Made by a program: the position numbers and the translations under genes. From Inhella proteolytica (lineage in GTDB: Bacteria > Pseudomonadota > Gammaproteobacteria > Burkholderiales > Burkholderiaceae_C): 64,000 nt of DNA. Of this stretch, positions 1 through 9,166 are shown piece by piece. The DNA lies in assembly GCF_016093275.1 (NCBI RefSeq), contig NZ_JAEDAK010000010.1, positions 1 through 64,000 on the forward strand, read 5' to 3'. The notes beneath the pieces were generated by a model. The model was not told the origin of the DNA. It ran no database searches and worked only from the letters and a program-made list of their open reading frames with translations. Position 1 is the stretch's first letter. Each line of letters starts with the position of its first letter.

Positions 1-694
1 CGAGGAAGCTGCCGTAGCCGCGCACCACGGTGACCTTGCGCATCTTGGCCATCTGGGCCAGGCCGCCGGTGAGCTTGCCGATGACCTTTTCCTTGTGGCC
101 GCGCAGCTTGTCGATGTGGAGCTTGGGCGCGCCGAACTCGACGCCCAGGTCGGCCATGTGGCTGACCTCGTCCATCACCGCGGCCACGTGCAGCAGCGCC
201 TTGGAGGGGATGCAGCCGACGTTCAGGCAGACGCCACCGAGCGTGGCGTAGCGCTCGACCAGCACGACCTTGAGGCCGAGGTCGGCCGCGCGGAAGGCGG
301 CCGAGTAGCCGCCCGGGCCGCCGCCGAGCACGAGGACCTCGCACTCCAGATCGGCGGCACCGGTGTGGACGGCGGTGGTGATCGGGGCGGCGATGGGTGC
401 GGAGACAGGCGCAGCCACTGGGGCCGTGACTGGTGCCGCGACCGGTGCGGCAGCTGCCACCCCTTCAGCCAGCGCAATCAAGTCGCCCTGATTGATCTTG
501 TCGCCGAGCCTGACCTTGAGTTCCTTCAGCACCCCGGCCGCCGTGGCCGGGATCTCCATCGAGGCCTTGTCGCTCTCGACCGTGATCAGACTCTGGTCGA
601 GGGCGACGGCGTCGCCGGGCTTGACCAGGATCTCGATGATGGCAACGTCCTTGAAGTCGCCGATGTCGGGGACGCGTAGTTCGATCACGGGCAT
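1..694 (-). CDS. lpdA: Dihydrolipoamide dehydrogenase (E3) with N-terminal lipoyl domain, partial at left edge
   Basis: The frame opens at an ATG at 694 and runs off the left edge, so only about 231 residues are visible. The first 80 residues form a lipoyl domain with the lipoylation site [10 protein letters not shown] (Lys about 43). An Ala/Pro-rich linker follows, then an FAD-binding Rossmann start ([17 protein letters not shown]) and the redox-active disulfide motif [13 protein letters not shown] near residues 150-160. E3 reoxidises the dihydrolipoyl arms of E2 and passes electrons to NAD+. A lipoyl domain fused to E3 is common in betaproteobacterial pyruvate dehydrogenase clusters. It is the last visible gene of the operon headed by methionine gamma-lyase. 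The C-terminal NAD-binding and dimerisation domains lie outside the window. Confidence 0.95.
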   Translation of the reverse strand, partial: MPVIELRVPDIGDFKDVAIIEILVKPGDAVALDQSLITVESDKASMEIPATAAGVLKELKVRLGDKINQGDLIALAEGVAAAAPVAAPVTAPVAAPVSAPIAAPITTAVHTGAADLECEVLVLGGGPGGYSAAFRAADLGLKVVLVERYATLGGVCLNVGCIPSKALLHVAAVMDEVSHMADLGVEFGAPKLHIDKLRGHKEKVIGKLTGGLAQMAKMRKVTVVRGYGSFL

Positions 695-738
695 GGAAGT
701 CCTCGTTGGAATGACATTCAGAAGCCGATGCGGGCGCG

Positions 739-1068
739 TCAGTCGACGATGAACACGCGCGAGCCGACCAGGCTGCGCACGCGGTGCGGGCTGCCGTGGT
801 CGGCCAGCTGCAGGCTCTGGCAGCGCGCCAGGGTCAGGCGCTGGCCATCGCGCAGTTCCAGCTCCAGCTCGCCGTCCAGGCAGAGGATCACATGGCCCTT
901 CTGGCACCAGTGGTCGGCCAGGTAATCGGGCGAGTACTGCACGATGCGCACGCGCAGCGCGCCGCAACGCTGGGTCTGCCAGCGCGCCATGCCGCGCACG
1001 CCCGGGTAATGGTCGACCGGCACCGTGGCCCAGTTGGTCAGGGCGGTAGGGAAGCCGCGCAGGTCCAT
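739..1068 (-). CDS. Small cupin-fold protein (DHCW-motif type)
   Basis: A 109-residue protein whose ATG overlaps the stop codon of the E2 gene by one base, which suggests translational coupling. The longer upstream open frame is only a shadow of E2. The centre reads [20 protein letters not shown], with a glycine-rich turn and alternating hydrophobic residues typical of a single cupin barrel. It resembles the small family named for a conserved Asp-His-Cys-Trp cluster (read here as DHWC). The His and Cys residues could bind a metal, but no reaction is known to me. Its position between E2 and E3 of a 2-oxoacid dehydrogenase operon is the main clue. It might act in sulfur or thiol handling linked to methionine breakdown, which is inference. 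Confidence 0.75.
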   Translation of the reverse strand: MDLRGFPTALTNWATVPVDHYPGVRGMARWQTQRCGALRVRIVQYSPDYLADHWCQKGHVILCLDGELELELRDGQRLTLARCQSLQLADHGSPHRVRSLVGSRVFIVD

Positions 1069-2336
1069 CAGAGCAGCACGCGGCGGAAGTCGGCCAGCAC
1101 GGCGGCCAGGTAGGCGTTGAAGCGGCCGGCGGCGGCGCCATCGATGACGCGATGGTCCCAGCTCAAGGACAGGGGCAGCATCAGGCGCGGCTCGAATTCC
1201 TTGCCGTTCCACACCGGCTTCATCACGCTCTTGCACACGCCCAGGATCGCCACCTCGGGCGCGTTGATGATGGGCGTGAAGCCGGTGCCGCCGATGCCGC
1301 CCAGGCTGCTGATGCTGAAGCAGCCACCGCTCATCTCGGCCGGGCTCAGCTTGCCCTCGCGTGCCTTGGCCGCCAGCTCGCCCATCTCCTTGGCGATCTG
1401 GGCGATGCTCTTCTGGTCGGCGTCCTTGATGACGGGCACCACCAGGCCATTGGGCGTGTCGGCGGCGAAGCCGATGTGGAAGTAGCGCTTCAGCACCAGC
1501 TCGTCGCCATCCAGGCTGGCGTTGAACTCGGGGAACTTCTGCAAGCCGCTCACGCAGGCCCTGATCAGGAAGGCCAGCAGCGTGAATTTGGTGCCCGCTT
1601 TCGCGTGCTCCTGGTTCATCGCCACGCGGAAGGATTCCAGCTCGGTGATGTCGGCCTCCTCGTGGTTCGTCACATGGGGGATGAGGACCCAGTTGCGGTG
1701 CAGATTGGCGCCGCTGATCTTCTTGATGCGCGCGAGCGGATTGCGATCGACCGCGCCGAACTTGGCGAAGTCGATCTGCGGCCACGGCAGTAGCCCGGGC
1801 AAGCTCGAGCCCGTGGCGGCCGCCGGCGCGCTGGCGGCGCCGGCCACCAGGCGCTTGACGAAATCCTGCACATCGCGCTCGGTGATGCGGCCCTTGGTGC
1901 CGCTGCCCCGAACTTGCTCCAGCGGCACGCCGAGTTCGCGGGCGAACTTGCGCACGCTGGGCGAGGCATGGGGCGGCAAGGCGCTGGGGGCGGCGGTGGG
2001 CCGGGGCGCTGCTGCGGCGCTGGGCAGGCTGGGGGCAGCCGCGGCCACCGGGGCCGGGACCGGGGCCGCGGAAGCCACCGGCACCGCGGCACCCGCAGTC
2101 TCCAGCTCCAGGATCAGGTCGCCGATGTTGAGCTTGTCGCCCAGCTTGACCTTGACCGCCTTGACGACGCCGCCCTGGCTGCTCGGGATCTCCATCGAGG
2201 CCTTGTCGCTCTCCACCGTGACCAGCGACTGCTCGGCGCGGATCGTGTCGCCTTCCTTGACCAGCATCTCGATCACCGCGACATCCTTGAAGTCGCCGAT
2301 GTCCGGCACCCGCACCTGCATCAAACGCGCGTTCAT
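1068..2336 (-). CDS. aceF: Dihydrolipoamide acyltransferase (E2) of a 2-oxoacid dehydrogenase complex
   Basis: A 422-residue E2. One lipoyl domain occupies residues 1-80 ([10 protein letters not shown], Lys about 45). An Ala/Pro linker follows, then a peripheral-subunit-binding domain ([20 protein letters not shown], about 125-160) and the catalytic acyltransferase domain, which ends in [15 protein letters not shown] with the active-site His near residue 394. It has one lipoyl domain, against three in E. coli AceF. It transfers the acyl group from the lipoyl arm to CoA. The ATG follows the E1 stop directly (TGAATG). MQVRVPDIG, five codons inside, is an alternative start. Because the operon begins with methionine gamma-lyase, the acyl group may be propionyl rather than acetyl. 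Confidence 0.95.
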   Translation of the reverse strand: MNARLMQVRVPDIGDFKDVAVIEMLVKEGDTIRAEQSLVTVESDKASMEIPSSQGGVVKAVKVKLGDKLNIGDLILELETAGAAVPVASAAPVPAPVAAAAPSLPSAAAAPRPTAAPSALPPHASPSVRKFARELGVPLEQVRGSGTKGRITERDVQDFVKRLVAGAASAPAAATGSSLPGLLPWPQIDFAKFGAVDRNPLARIKKISGANLHRNWVLIPHVTNHEEADITELESFRVAMNQEHAKAGTKFTLLAFLIRACVSGLQKFPEFNASLDGDELVLKRYFHIGFAADTPNGLVVPVIKDADQKSIAQIAKEMGELAAKAREGKLSPAEMSGGCFSISSLGGIGGTGFTPIINAPEVAILGVCKSVMKPVWNGKEFEPRLMLPLSLSWDHRVIDGAAAGRFNAYLAAVLADFRRVLL

Positions 2337-5030
2337 TCAGCAGCTCCAGGGAGAGTTCGGGGCAATGCGCACGCCATAGCGCTGGCGTGCCTGCGCCAGG
2401 CAGTCGGCATGGATGGCGCCTTGCGCCACCAGGCTCTGCAGCGCGGCCAGCACGATCTGGTGGCGGTCGATCTCGAAGAACTGGCGCAGCTTCTGGCGCG
2501 TGTCGCTGCGGCCGAAGCCGTCGGTGCCCAGGCTGCTGAAGGGCGCGTCCACGTACTCGGCGATCAGCTGCGGCCAGGCACGCACGTAGTCGGTGGCGGC
2601 CAGCACCGGGGCGCGGCCGGCCAGCAGGCGCTTGACATGCGAGCCGCCATCACCCTGGCCCAGCCGGTGGGCACGTTGCGCCTCGCGCGCCTCACGCGCC
2701 AGCTCGCTGAAGCTGGTGACGCTGAACACATCGGCGCCGACCTGCCAGTCGCTCGCCAGCAGTTCGGCCGCCGCAATCACCTCGCGCAGGATGGTGCCGG
2801 AGCCGAGCAATCGGATGTCGGGCAGCTCCTCCGGGCTCTTGGCCAGCGGGTTTTGCTGGAAGCGGTACATGCCGCGCAGCAGGTCCGCATGGGCGCCTTC
2901 GGGCAGGCTGGGCTGCGCGTAGTTCTCGTTCATCACGGTGACGTAATGGAACTCGTCGCGCTGCTCTTCCATCATGCGGCGGTTGGCGTGGTCCAGGATG
3001 ACGGCCAGCTCGCCGGCAAAGGCCGGGTCCCAGGCGCGGCAATTGGGCACCATCGCCGCCATCACCAGGCTGCTGCCGTCCTGGTGCTGCAGGCCCTCGC
3101 CGCCCAGGGTGGTGCGGCCGGCGGTGGCGCCGAGCAGCAGGCCGCGGGCGCGCTGGTCGGCGGCGGCCCAGATCAGGTCGCCCACACGCTGGAAGCCGAA
3201 CATCGAGTAGTAGATGTAGACCGGCAGCATGGCTTGGCCATGCACCGAGTAGCTGGTCGCCGCGGCGATCCAGGACGAGAGCGCGCCGGCCTCGGTGATG
3301 CCTTCCTCCAGCAGCTGGCCGTCCACGGCCTCGCGGTAGCTCAGCATCGAGCCGGCGTCCTCCGGTTCGTAGCGCTGGCCCTCGGGGGCGTAGATGCCGA
3401 TCTGGCGGAACAGATTGGCCATGCCGAAGGTGCGCGCCTCGTCGGCCACGATGGGCACGATGCGCGGGCCGAGTGCCGGGTCCTTCAGCCAGCCGCCCAG
3501 CATGCGCACCACCGCCATGGTGGTGGACATCTCCTTGCCTTCCGCCTGCAGCGCAAAGCCGCCCCAGCTTTGCAGCGCCGGAACCGTCACCGGCGTGGCG
3601 CCGCCCTGGCGCGCTGGCAGCGGCCCGCCCAGCAGGGCGCGGTGCTCGCGCAGGTAGCGCATCTCGGCGCTGTCCTCGGCGGGCTTGACGAAGCGCAGCG
3701 CGGCCACGTCCTCGTCGCTGATCGGCAGCTTGAAGCGGTTGCGGAAGGCCAGCAGCGCGTCCAGATCGAGCTTCTTGGCCTGGTGCGCCGTCATGCGCGA
3801 TTCGCCCGCGCCGCCCATGCCGTAGCCCTTCTTGGTCTTGGCCAGGATGACGGTGGGCCGGCCCGGGTGCGCCACCGCGGCGGCAAAGGCCGCGTGCAGC
3901 TTGCGGAAATCGTGGCCGCCGCGCTTGAGGGCGTCGATCTCGGCCTCGCTCATGTGAGCGACGAGCTGCTGCACCGCCGGGTTCTGCCGGAAGAAATGCT
4001 CGATGTTGTAGGCGCCGTCCTTGGCACCCAGGGTCTGGTACTGACCGTCCACGGTGTTGGCCAGCGCGCGCAGCAGCACATGCTCGGTGTCGCGGGCAAA
4101 GAGCGCGTCCCAGTCCGAACCCCACAGCACCTTGATGACGTTCCAGCCGGCGCCGGTGAACAGGGCTTCCAGCTCCTGGATCACCTGGCCATTGCCGCGC
4201 ACCGGGCCGTCCAGGCGCTGCAGATTGCAGTTGACGATGAAGGTCAGGTGGTCGAGCTTCTCGCGCGCCGCCAGGGTCAGGCCGGCGATGGATTCGGGCT
4301 CGTCCATCTCGCCGTCGCCGAACACGCCCCAGACGCGCCGCCCGGCCGTCTGCAGCAGGCCGCGGTGCTGCAGGTAGCGCATGAAGCGCGCGTGGTAGAC
4401 GGCGGTGATCGGCCCCAGGCCCATCGAGCCGGTGGGGAACTGCCAGAACTCCGGCATCAGCCAGGGGTGCGGGTAGGAGCACAGGCCGCCGCCGTCCACC
4501 TCCTGGCGGTAATGCGCCAGCTGCTCCTCGCTCAGGCGGCCTTCCAGGAAGGCGCGGGCGTACACCCCCGGGGCGGAGTGCGGCTGGAAGAACACCAGGT
4601 CGGCCTGGCGGCCCGGCCCGTCGCCCTTGAAGAAGTGGTTGAAGCCGAGCTCGAAGATCTCGGCCGCCGAGGCATAGCTGGCGATGTGCCCGCCCAGCTC
4701 GCCGTAGGCCTGGTTGGCCCGCACCACCATGGCCAGCGCGTTCCAGCGGATCCAGGCGGTCAGGCGCTCCTCGATCGCCAGATCACCCGTGTAGGCCCCC
4801 TGCTGCGCCAGCGGGATGCTGTTGCGGTAGGCCGAGAAGGGCTGGGTGTGCGGGAACAGGCCCAGCTCCTGCGCCTTGTCGTCCAGCTGCTGCAGCAGGA
4901 ACAGTCCGCGCTCGGGGCCGGCGGTCTGGATGGCGGCGCGCAGCGCCTCCAGCCATTCACGCGTCTCGGCGGGGTCGGCATCGATGGGCAAGGTGGGCTG
5001 CATGGCGGGGTCGGTGCTGCGGGCGTTCAT
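2337..5030 (-). CDS. aceE: Homodimeric 2-oxoacid (pyruvate/2-oxobutyrate) dehydrogenase E1
   Basis: About 897 residues from the ATG at 5030. An upstream in-frame TTG at 5042 overlaps the previous stop and is less likely. It is a full-length AceE-type thiamine-diphosphate enzyme with the ThDP/Mg motif GVFGDGEMDEPES near residues 233-245. It decarboxylates a 2-oxoacid and reductively acylates the lipoyl arm of E2. It lies 8 bp after the methionine gamma-lyase gene. In Pseudomonas putida the methionine gamma-lyase gene mdeA is followed by mdeB, an AceE homologue linked to 2-oxobutyrate oxidation, so this gene may be the mdeB equivalent rather than the housekeeping pyruvate dehydrogenase. Motifs cannot settle substrate preference. 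Confidence 0.93.
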   Translation of the reverse strand: MNARSTDPAMQPTLPIDADPAETREWLEALRAAIQTAGPERGLFLLQQLDDKAQELGLFPHTQPFSAYRNSIPLAQQGAYTGDLAIEERLTAWIRWNALAMVVRANQAYGELGGHIASYASAAEIFELGFNHFFKGDGPGRQADLVFFQPHSAPGVYARAFLEGRLSEEQLAHYRQEVDGGGLCSYPHPWLMPEFWQFPTGSMGLGPITAVYHARFMRYLQHRGLLQTAGRRVWGVFGDGEMDEPESIAGLTLAAREKLDHLTFIVNCNLQRLDGPVRGNGQVIQELEALFTGAGWNVIKVLWGSDWDALFARDTEHVLLRALANTVDGQYQTLGAKDGAYNIEHFFRQNPAVQQLVAHMSEAEIDALKRGGHDFRKLHAAFAAAVAHPGRPTVILAKTKKGYGMGGAGESRMTAHQAKKLDLDALLAFRNRFKLPISDEDVAALRFVKPAEDSAEMRYLREHRALLGGPLPARQGGATPVTVPALQSWGGFALQAEGKEMSTTMAVVRMLGGWLKDPALGPRIVPIVADEARTFGMANLFRQIGIYAPEGQRYEPEDAGSMLSYREAVDGQLLEEGITEAGALSSWIAAATSYSVHGQAMLPVYIYYSMFGFQRVGDLIWAAADQRARGLLLGATAGRTTLGGEGLQHQDGSSLVMAAMVPNCRAWDPAFAGELAVILDHANRRMMEEQRDEFHYVTVMNENYAQPSLPEGAHADLLRGMYRFQQNPLAKSPEELPDIRLLGSGTILREVIAAAELLASDWQVGADVFSVTSFSELAREAREAQRAHRLGQGDGGSHVKRLLAGRAPVLAATDYVRAWPQLIAEYVDAPFSSLGTDGFGRSDTRQKLRQFFEIDRHQIVLAALQSLVAQGAIHADCLAQARQRYGVRIAPNSPWSC

Positions 5031-5038
5031 GGCTCGGT

Positions 5039-6253
5039 TCAAGCAGGTTGGGGTTCGGGTTGGGGCAAGCGCGGGTGCACGGCGGCCAGGGCCTGCAGCA
5101 CATCGGCCAGCAGGTCCTCGGGCTCTTCCAGGCCGGCGGAAAGGCGCACCAGGCCGTCGGAGATGCCGGCCGCCGCGCGTTCCTCGGGCGTGTAGGTGGA
5201 GTGGGTCATGCTGGCCGGGTGCTGGGCCAGGCTCTCGGCGTCGCCCAGGCTGACGGCGCGGGCGATCAGGCGCAGCGCGTTCATGAAAGCGCGGCCAGCC
5301 GCCTCGCCGCCGTGCAGCTCGAAGGCCAGCATGCCGCCGAAGTTCTTCATCTGGCGCTGGGCCAGCGCGTGGAAGGGGTCGCTCTCCAGGCCGGGGAAGA
5401 AGACCTGCTTCACTGCGGGGTGGGCCGCCAGCGCACGCGCCAGCGCCAGGGCGTTGCTGGCGTGGCGCTCCATGCGCAAATGCAGGGTCTTGAGTCCGCG
5501 CAGCAGCAGGAAGGCGTCCTGCGGCGACATCACCGCGCCGGTCATGTCCTTCAGGCCCTGCAGGCGGATGCGCTGGGCGACGTCGGCGTCCGCCGCCACG
5601 GCCAGGCCGGCAGTCACATCGCCATGGCCGCTCAGGTATTTGGTGGCCGAATGCACCACCACATCGGCGCCGAGCTGCAGCGGGCGCTGCAGGTAAGGCG
5701 TGCAGTAGGTGTTGTCCACCACCAGCAGCGCACCGTGGGGCCGCGCCAGGCGCGCCACGGCGGCGATGTCCACCAGGCGCATGTTCGGGTTGGCCGGCGT
5801 CTCCAGGTAGACGAGCTTCGGGCCGCTGAGCATGGCCGTGGCCAGCGCGTGCAGGTCCGTCATGTCCACATGGGTCACGCGCACGCCGAATTCGCCGATG
5901 CCATGGTGCAGGAAGGCGTAGGTGCAGCCGTACACGGTGCGGTCCACCAGGATCTCGTCGCCCGGGCGCAGCAGGGTCCAGAGCGTGGCCGTGATGGCCC
6001 CCATGCCGGAGCCGAAGGCAATCGCCCCGGCGCCGCCTTCCAGCGCGGCCAGGCGCTGCTCCAGCAGGTCCAGCGTGGGGTTGGAGATGCGCGTATAGAA
6101 GTGCCCGGCTTCCGAGCCGGCAAAGCGCGCCGCGCCCTGCTCGACCGACGTGAAGGTAAACGTCGAGCTCAGGTAGATCGGCGGCACCAGCGCGCCCTGG
6201 GCGCTCTGGGCGTCGTAGCCGTGGTGGATGGCGGTGGTGGCAAAACCGGGCAT
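5039..6253 (-). CDS. megL: L-methionine gamma-lyase
   Basis: A PLP enzyme of the Cys/Met-metabolism family that splits methionine into methanethiol, ammonia and 2-oxobutyrate. The open frame begins at a TTG (6304), but the ATG at 6253 has a GAGG about 8 nt upstream and begins MPGFATTAIHHGYD, matching the family N-terminus, so I chose it (404 residues; family about 398). The tell-tale active-site Cys of methionine gamma-lyase is present in YGCTYAFLHHGIGEFG (about residue 109). The PLP lysine is in VVHSATKYLSGHGD (about 205), followed by GLKDMTGAV and a C-terminal SLGDAESLAQHPASMTHS. It heads the E1-E2-cupin-E3 operon and is divergent from an Lrp-type gene, as mdeA and mdeR are in P. putida. 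Confidence 0.93.
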   Translation of the reverse strand: MPGFATTAIHHGYDAQSAQGALVPPIYLSSTFTFTSVEQGAARFAGSEAGHFYTRISNPTLDLLEQRLAALEGGAGAIAFGSGMGAITATLWTLLRPGDEILVDRTVYGCTYAFLHHGIGEFGVRVTHVDMTDLHALATAMLSGPKLVYLETPANPNMRLVDIAAVARLARPHGALLVVDNTYCTPYLQRPLQLGADVVVHSATKYLSGHGDVTAGLAVAADADVAQRIRLQGLKDMTGAVMSPQDAFLLLRGLKTLHLRMERHASNALALARALAAHPAVKQVFFPGLESDPFHALAQRQMKNFGGMLAFELHGGEAAGRAFMNALRLIARAVSLGDAESLAQHPASMTHSTYTPEERAAAGISDGLVRLSAGLEEPEDLLADVLQALAAVHPRLPQPEPQPA

Positions 6254-6282
6254 GGAAAACCTCGTCGCGAAGGGGTTGGAGT

Positions 6283-6321
6283 GCGAAAAATTCTGTTGCG
6301 TCAACCGCAGAATGTGTTCGC
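6283..6321. promoter_or_regulatory. Dyad between megL and the Lrp-type gene, candidate operator
   Basis: An inverted repeat ATTCTG-N12-CAGAAT (6290-6313) is nested inside a second pair GCGAA...TTCGC, giving a dyad about 39 bp long centred near 6302. It lies 30-70 bp upstream of the megL start and 73-111 bp upstream of the regulator start. Lrp-family octamers commonly bind such extended imperfect dyads. The site is visible in the sequence; its use by the adjacent regulator is inference. Confidence 0.5.
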
Positions 6322-6393
6322 GTTTCGACCCCGCTTTGGCCGAGTGCGTGGACGATTCAGAATGTGCAGACTGCTTTGTTGGAATGTTTTGCC

Positions 6394-6855
6394 ATGGACC
6401 TGGATCGCATCGACCGCCAGCTGCTGCAGGCCCTGCAGCAGGACGCCCGCCTCACCGTGGCCGAGCTGGCCGAACGCGTCGCCCTCTCGCCCTCGCCCTG
6501 CTGGCGGCGCGTCAAGCGGCTCGAAGAGGCGGGGCTGATCCAGGGCTACCAGGCCCGGCTCAGCGCCGAACGCCTGGGCTATGGCGTCACCGCCTTCGTG
6601 TCGGTGATGGTGGGCAGCCACAGCCAGGAATCCGCCCGCGCCTTCGAGGCGCGCGTGACCGAAATTCCCGAGGTGATTGCCTGCCACAACATCTCCGGCC
6701 GCTACGACTTCCTGCTCGAAGTGGTGGCCCCCGACCTCAACGCCTTCGGCGACTTCGCCCGCAACACCCTGCAGACCCTGCCGGGCGTGAAGGAGCTGTA
6801 CTCGAGCTTTTCGCTGAAGGCCTTGAAGACCGAGAGGCGACTGCCGATTCCCTGA
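6394..6855 (+). CDS. Lrp/AsnC-family regulator, MdeR-like
   Basis: From the ATG at 6394 this is 153 residues, the usual Lrp length, and begins MDLDRIDRQLLQALQQDARL, the standard start of the family. An in-frame ATG at 6364 adds ten residues with no better ribosome site. An N-terminal winged helix (TVAELAERVALSPSPCWRRVKRL) is followed by the RAM ligand-binding domain (SVMVGSHSQESARAFEARV ... YDFLLEVVAPD). It is divergent from the methionine gamma-lyase operon with 140 bp between. It is probably the amino-acid-responsive switch for that operon, as MdeR is for mdeAB in P. putida. Confidence 0.88.
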   Translation: MDLDRIDRQLLQALQQDARLTVAELAERVALSPSPCWRRVKRLEEAGLIQGYQARLSAERLGYGVTAFVSVMVGSHSQESARAFEARVTEIPEVIACHNISGRYDFLLEVVAPDLNAFGDFARNTLQTLPGVKELYSSFSLKALKTERRLPIP

Positions 6856-7266
6856 CCGACGAACTTCGACGAAGTGCGCCAGCGCTGGAAGCGAGGGCGT
6901 GGGGTGGGTGGCGCAGCGAAGTAAAGGGGGAGCCGCTCGCACCCGAAGGGTGCGGGCGGCGGAGGACCGAGCGCGGAGCGAGGACAGCACCTGCGTGCTG
7001 TCCGACCCCGCGTCGAGGGCCGGGGGCCGTCTAGCGGCCACCGGCATGAGCGGAGCTGCCCACCCCATGGCCTCGCGTCGCTCTACCGGCGCAGTAAACG
7101 CATTGACCTCCGCCACCGAGCGCATCAGGGGCCTGGGGCACTGTGCTCCGTTCATGTCCCCCGGCGTCGTCCTGACGGACGCCGCCTCCTCCTTGACTTC
7201 TCTGCGCACAGCGCCCCAGACCCCTGATGAAGGGGCACCGAGAACTGCTACCAGGTTGGGTGTTCC
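6856..7266. other. Gene-free 411-bp stretch with a run of hairpins
   Basis: No convincing gene on either strand. Three successive stem-loops stand out. At 6932-6960 a 13-bp stem with one G.T pair surrounds a GAA loop. At 6982-7003 a perfect 9-bp stem has a 4-nt loop. At 7025-7039 there is a 5-bp stem. None is followed by a T-tract, so simple intrinsic termination is not obvious. The arrangement resembles an interspersed intergenic repeat, but no second copy lies in the window. Confidence 0.5.
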
Positions 7267-7800
7267 TTAGAGGATCTGGAGTTCGGCGTTGAGCGGAACC
7301 CCCTTCGCCACCGACATCGCATTCGGGCTGTGCGCCACCGCCTCGCGGCGCAGGCGTTCGAACTGCTCGGGCGTGCCGTCGCCCTTGACCTCGATGCGCA
7401 CGTCGATGCGGCGCAGCGGCACCTGGTCCGTCAGGCCCAGGAAGCCGGACAGGTCCATCTCGGCGCGCACTTCAACGCGCAGGCTCTCCAGCTGCACGCC
7501 CAGCACCGAGGCGCCGACGGTGAAGCCCACCATCACGCAGGCGCCCACGCCGCCCAGCAGCAGTTCCTGCGGCGAGGGGCCGTGGTTGCCGCCGCCGAGC
7601 TGGCGCGGTTCGTCCACGATCCAGCTGTGGCCGCGGCTGATCTTGTGGCGGCCGAACTGCAGCGGCAGCGCGGTGATCAGCGCGCGCGTGCCGTTCTGCC
7701 AGTCCACGCCGACGCCGCAGTGCACCAGGCCTTGCTGCGGGTCCTTGCGGATCTCGTCGGTCAGTTCGGAAACGGCGGCGAGGGGAATGCCATTGCGCAT
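7267..7800 (-). CDS. OsmC-like protein lacking the second redox cysteine
   Basis: A 177-residue protein of the OsmC/Ohr fold. The conserved core GGGNHGPSPQELLLGGVGACV carries the first redox Cys (about residue 88) at the start of the long helix. Peroxide-reducing members have a second Cys-Pro near the C-terminus. Here the matching region reads AHSPNAMSVAKGV, so that Cys is Ser and a two-Cys peroxidase cycle looks impossible. It follows the trans-sulfuration enzyme by 16 bp and probably shares its sigma-54 promoter. The partnership suggests handling of a thiol or persulfide product rather than organic hydroperoxide defence, which is inference. Confidence 0.8.
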   Translation of the reverse strand: MRNGIPLAAVSELTDEIRKDPQQGLVHCGVGVDWQNGTRALITALPLQFGRHKISRGHSWIVDEPRQLGGGNHGPSPQELLLGGVGACVMVGFTVGASVLGVQLESLRVEVRAEMDLSGFLGLTDQVPLRRIDVRIEVKGDGTPEQFERLRREAVAHSPNAMSVAKGVPLNAELQIL

Positions 7801-7816
7801 GGTGTGGGTTCCTTGA

Positions 7817-9133
7817 TCAGTTGAAAACGGCGTGCAGGGCCTGGTCCAGGTCGGCGATCAGGTCGGCGGGGTCTTCGATGCCGACCGACAGGCGCACGCA
7901 ACCGGGCTGGATGCCCATGCGCTCGCGCTGTGCCGCGGTGAAGGCCGCGTGCGAGGTGTTGAAGGGCAGGCTGGCCAGGGTCTCGACGCCGCCCAGGCTG
8001 GTGGCCTTCTTGCCGAGCTGGAGCTGGTCGAGCAACTGCACCGCCTGCGCGTCCGTGCCGTCGATCTCGAAACAGACCATGCCGGTGGGGTTCTGCAGGA
8101 TGCGCTGCGCCAGTTCGTGGTCGGGGTGCGATTCCAGGCCGACGTGATAGACCCGCCGTACCTTCGGGTGGGCTTCAAGAAAGCGCGCCACCGCGGTCGA
8201 ACCCTCGGCATGCGCGCGCATGCGGAGGGCCAGGGTCTTGAGCCCGCGCTCCAGCATGAAGCAGGCATGCGGGTCCAGGCTGCCGCCATAGGCCAGGCGG
8301 CGCGGCCAGGTCGCGTCCATCAGCTTGCGCGAACCGCAGGCCACGCCGGCAATCAGGTCCGAATGGCCGTTCAGGTACTTCGAGGCCGAGTGCACCACCA
8401 CGTCCACGCCCATCGCCAGGCCCTGCTGCGCGATCGGCGAAACAAAGGTGGCGTCGATCACCAGACGCAGGCCGTGCTTCTGCGCCAGGGCCACCAGGGC
8501 CGGGATGTCCACCACCTTGAGCAGTGGGTTCGTCAGCGCTTCGAAGAACAGCACCTGGGTGTTGGGGCGGATGGCGGCCTCGATGGCGGCCAGGTCGCGC
8601 GGGTTGGCGTAGCTGCAGCTCATGCCCAGGGTAGGCAGCTCGCCCTGGAAGAAGGCATAGGTGCCGCCGTACAGCTCGTTCGAGGCCACCACATGGCCGC
8701 CGCGGTCCAGCAGGCTCAGCAGCACCGCGGCAATCGCCGCCATGCCGGAGCTGAACACCAGCGCCGATTCGGCGCCTTCCAGCGCGGCCAGCTTCTGCTC
8801 CACCGCCCACTGGCTGGGGTTGCCGTAGCGGGTGTAGATGAAGCGGTCGCGGGCGTAGCCCTCCTCAATCGACTGGTACTGCTCGCCCTCCAGCAGGAAG
8901 GTGCTGGTCTGGTAGATCGGCGTGCCGACGGCACCCGTCACCGGGTCGTCGCGCGTGCCGGCGTGCACGGCCAGCGTGGCCGGCGCCAGGCCGCGCAGGT
9001 CCGGGTGGGCCATGAAGGGGCCAGGCAGGCGCTCGCGCGCCAGCTCGTCGGTCCAGTGCGGGGCGTTGTCCAGCGGCGAGGCGCTGGCAGGGTCGCCGCG
9101 CACGGCGCCGACCGATTCGTGTAGGGCTTGCAT
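7817..9133 (-). CDS. Trans-sulfuration PLP enzyme (cystathionine gamma-lyase/synthase family)
   Basis: A fold-type-I PLP enzyme of about 438 residues. The PLP lysine lies in VVHSASKYLNGHSD. YTRYGNPSQWAVEQKLAALEG, SSGMAAIAAVLL and the ATSLGGVETLASLPF block are family signatures. A roughly 55-residue N-terminal extension precedes the usual start (LAPATLAVHAGTRDD). The active-site Cys of methionine gamma-lyase is Gly (YGGTYAFF), so a lyase or synthase acting on cystathionine, cysteine or an O-acyl-homoserine is more likely. An upstream ATG at 9157 coincides with the predicted transcription start of the sigma-54 promoter, so I use the ATG at 9133, which has CCGGA six bases before it. It is co-transcribed with the OsmC-like gene. 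Confidence 0.85.
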   Translation of the reverse strand: MQALHESVGAVRGDPASASPLDNAPHWTDELARERLPGPFMAHPDLRGLAPATLAVHAGTRDDPVTGAVGTPIYQTSTFLLEGEQYQSIEEGYARDRFIYTRYGNPSQWAVEQKLAALEGAESALVFSSGMAAIAAVLLSLLDRGGHVVASNELYGGTYAFFQGELPTLGMSCSYANPRDLAAIEAAIRPNTQVLFFEALTNPLLKVVDIPALVALAQKHGLRLVIDATFVSPIAQQGLAMGVDVVVHSASKYLNGHSDLIAGVACGSRKLMDATWPRRLAYGGSLDPHACFMLERGLKTLALRMRAHAEGSTAVARFLEAHPKVRRVYHVGLESHPDHELAQRILQNPTGMVCFEIDGTDAQAVQLLDQLQLGKKATSLGGVETLASLPFNTSHAAFTAAQRERMGIQPGCVRLSVGIEDPADLIADLDQALHAVFN

Positions 9134-9166
9134 GGGCATCCGGAGTGGTGGGGTCACTCCTGCCAG

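Noticed and set aside
1914-5195. Long plus-strand open frame of 1093 codons opposite E1/E2
   Set aside because: It is the antisense shadow of aceE-aceF; its translation is His/Gln/Ala-rich with no domain, as expected from GC-rich coding DNA read backwards.
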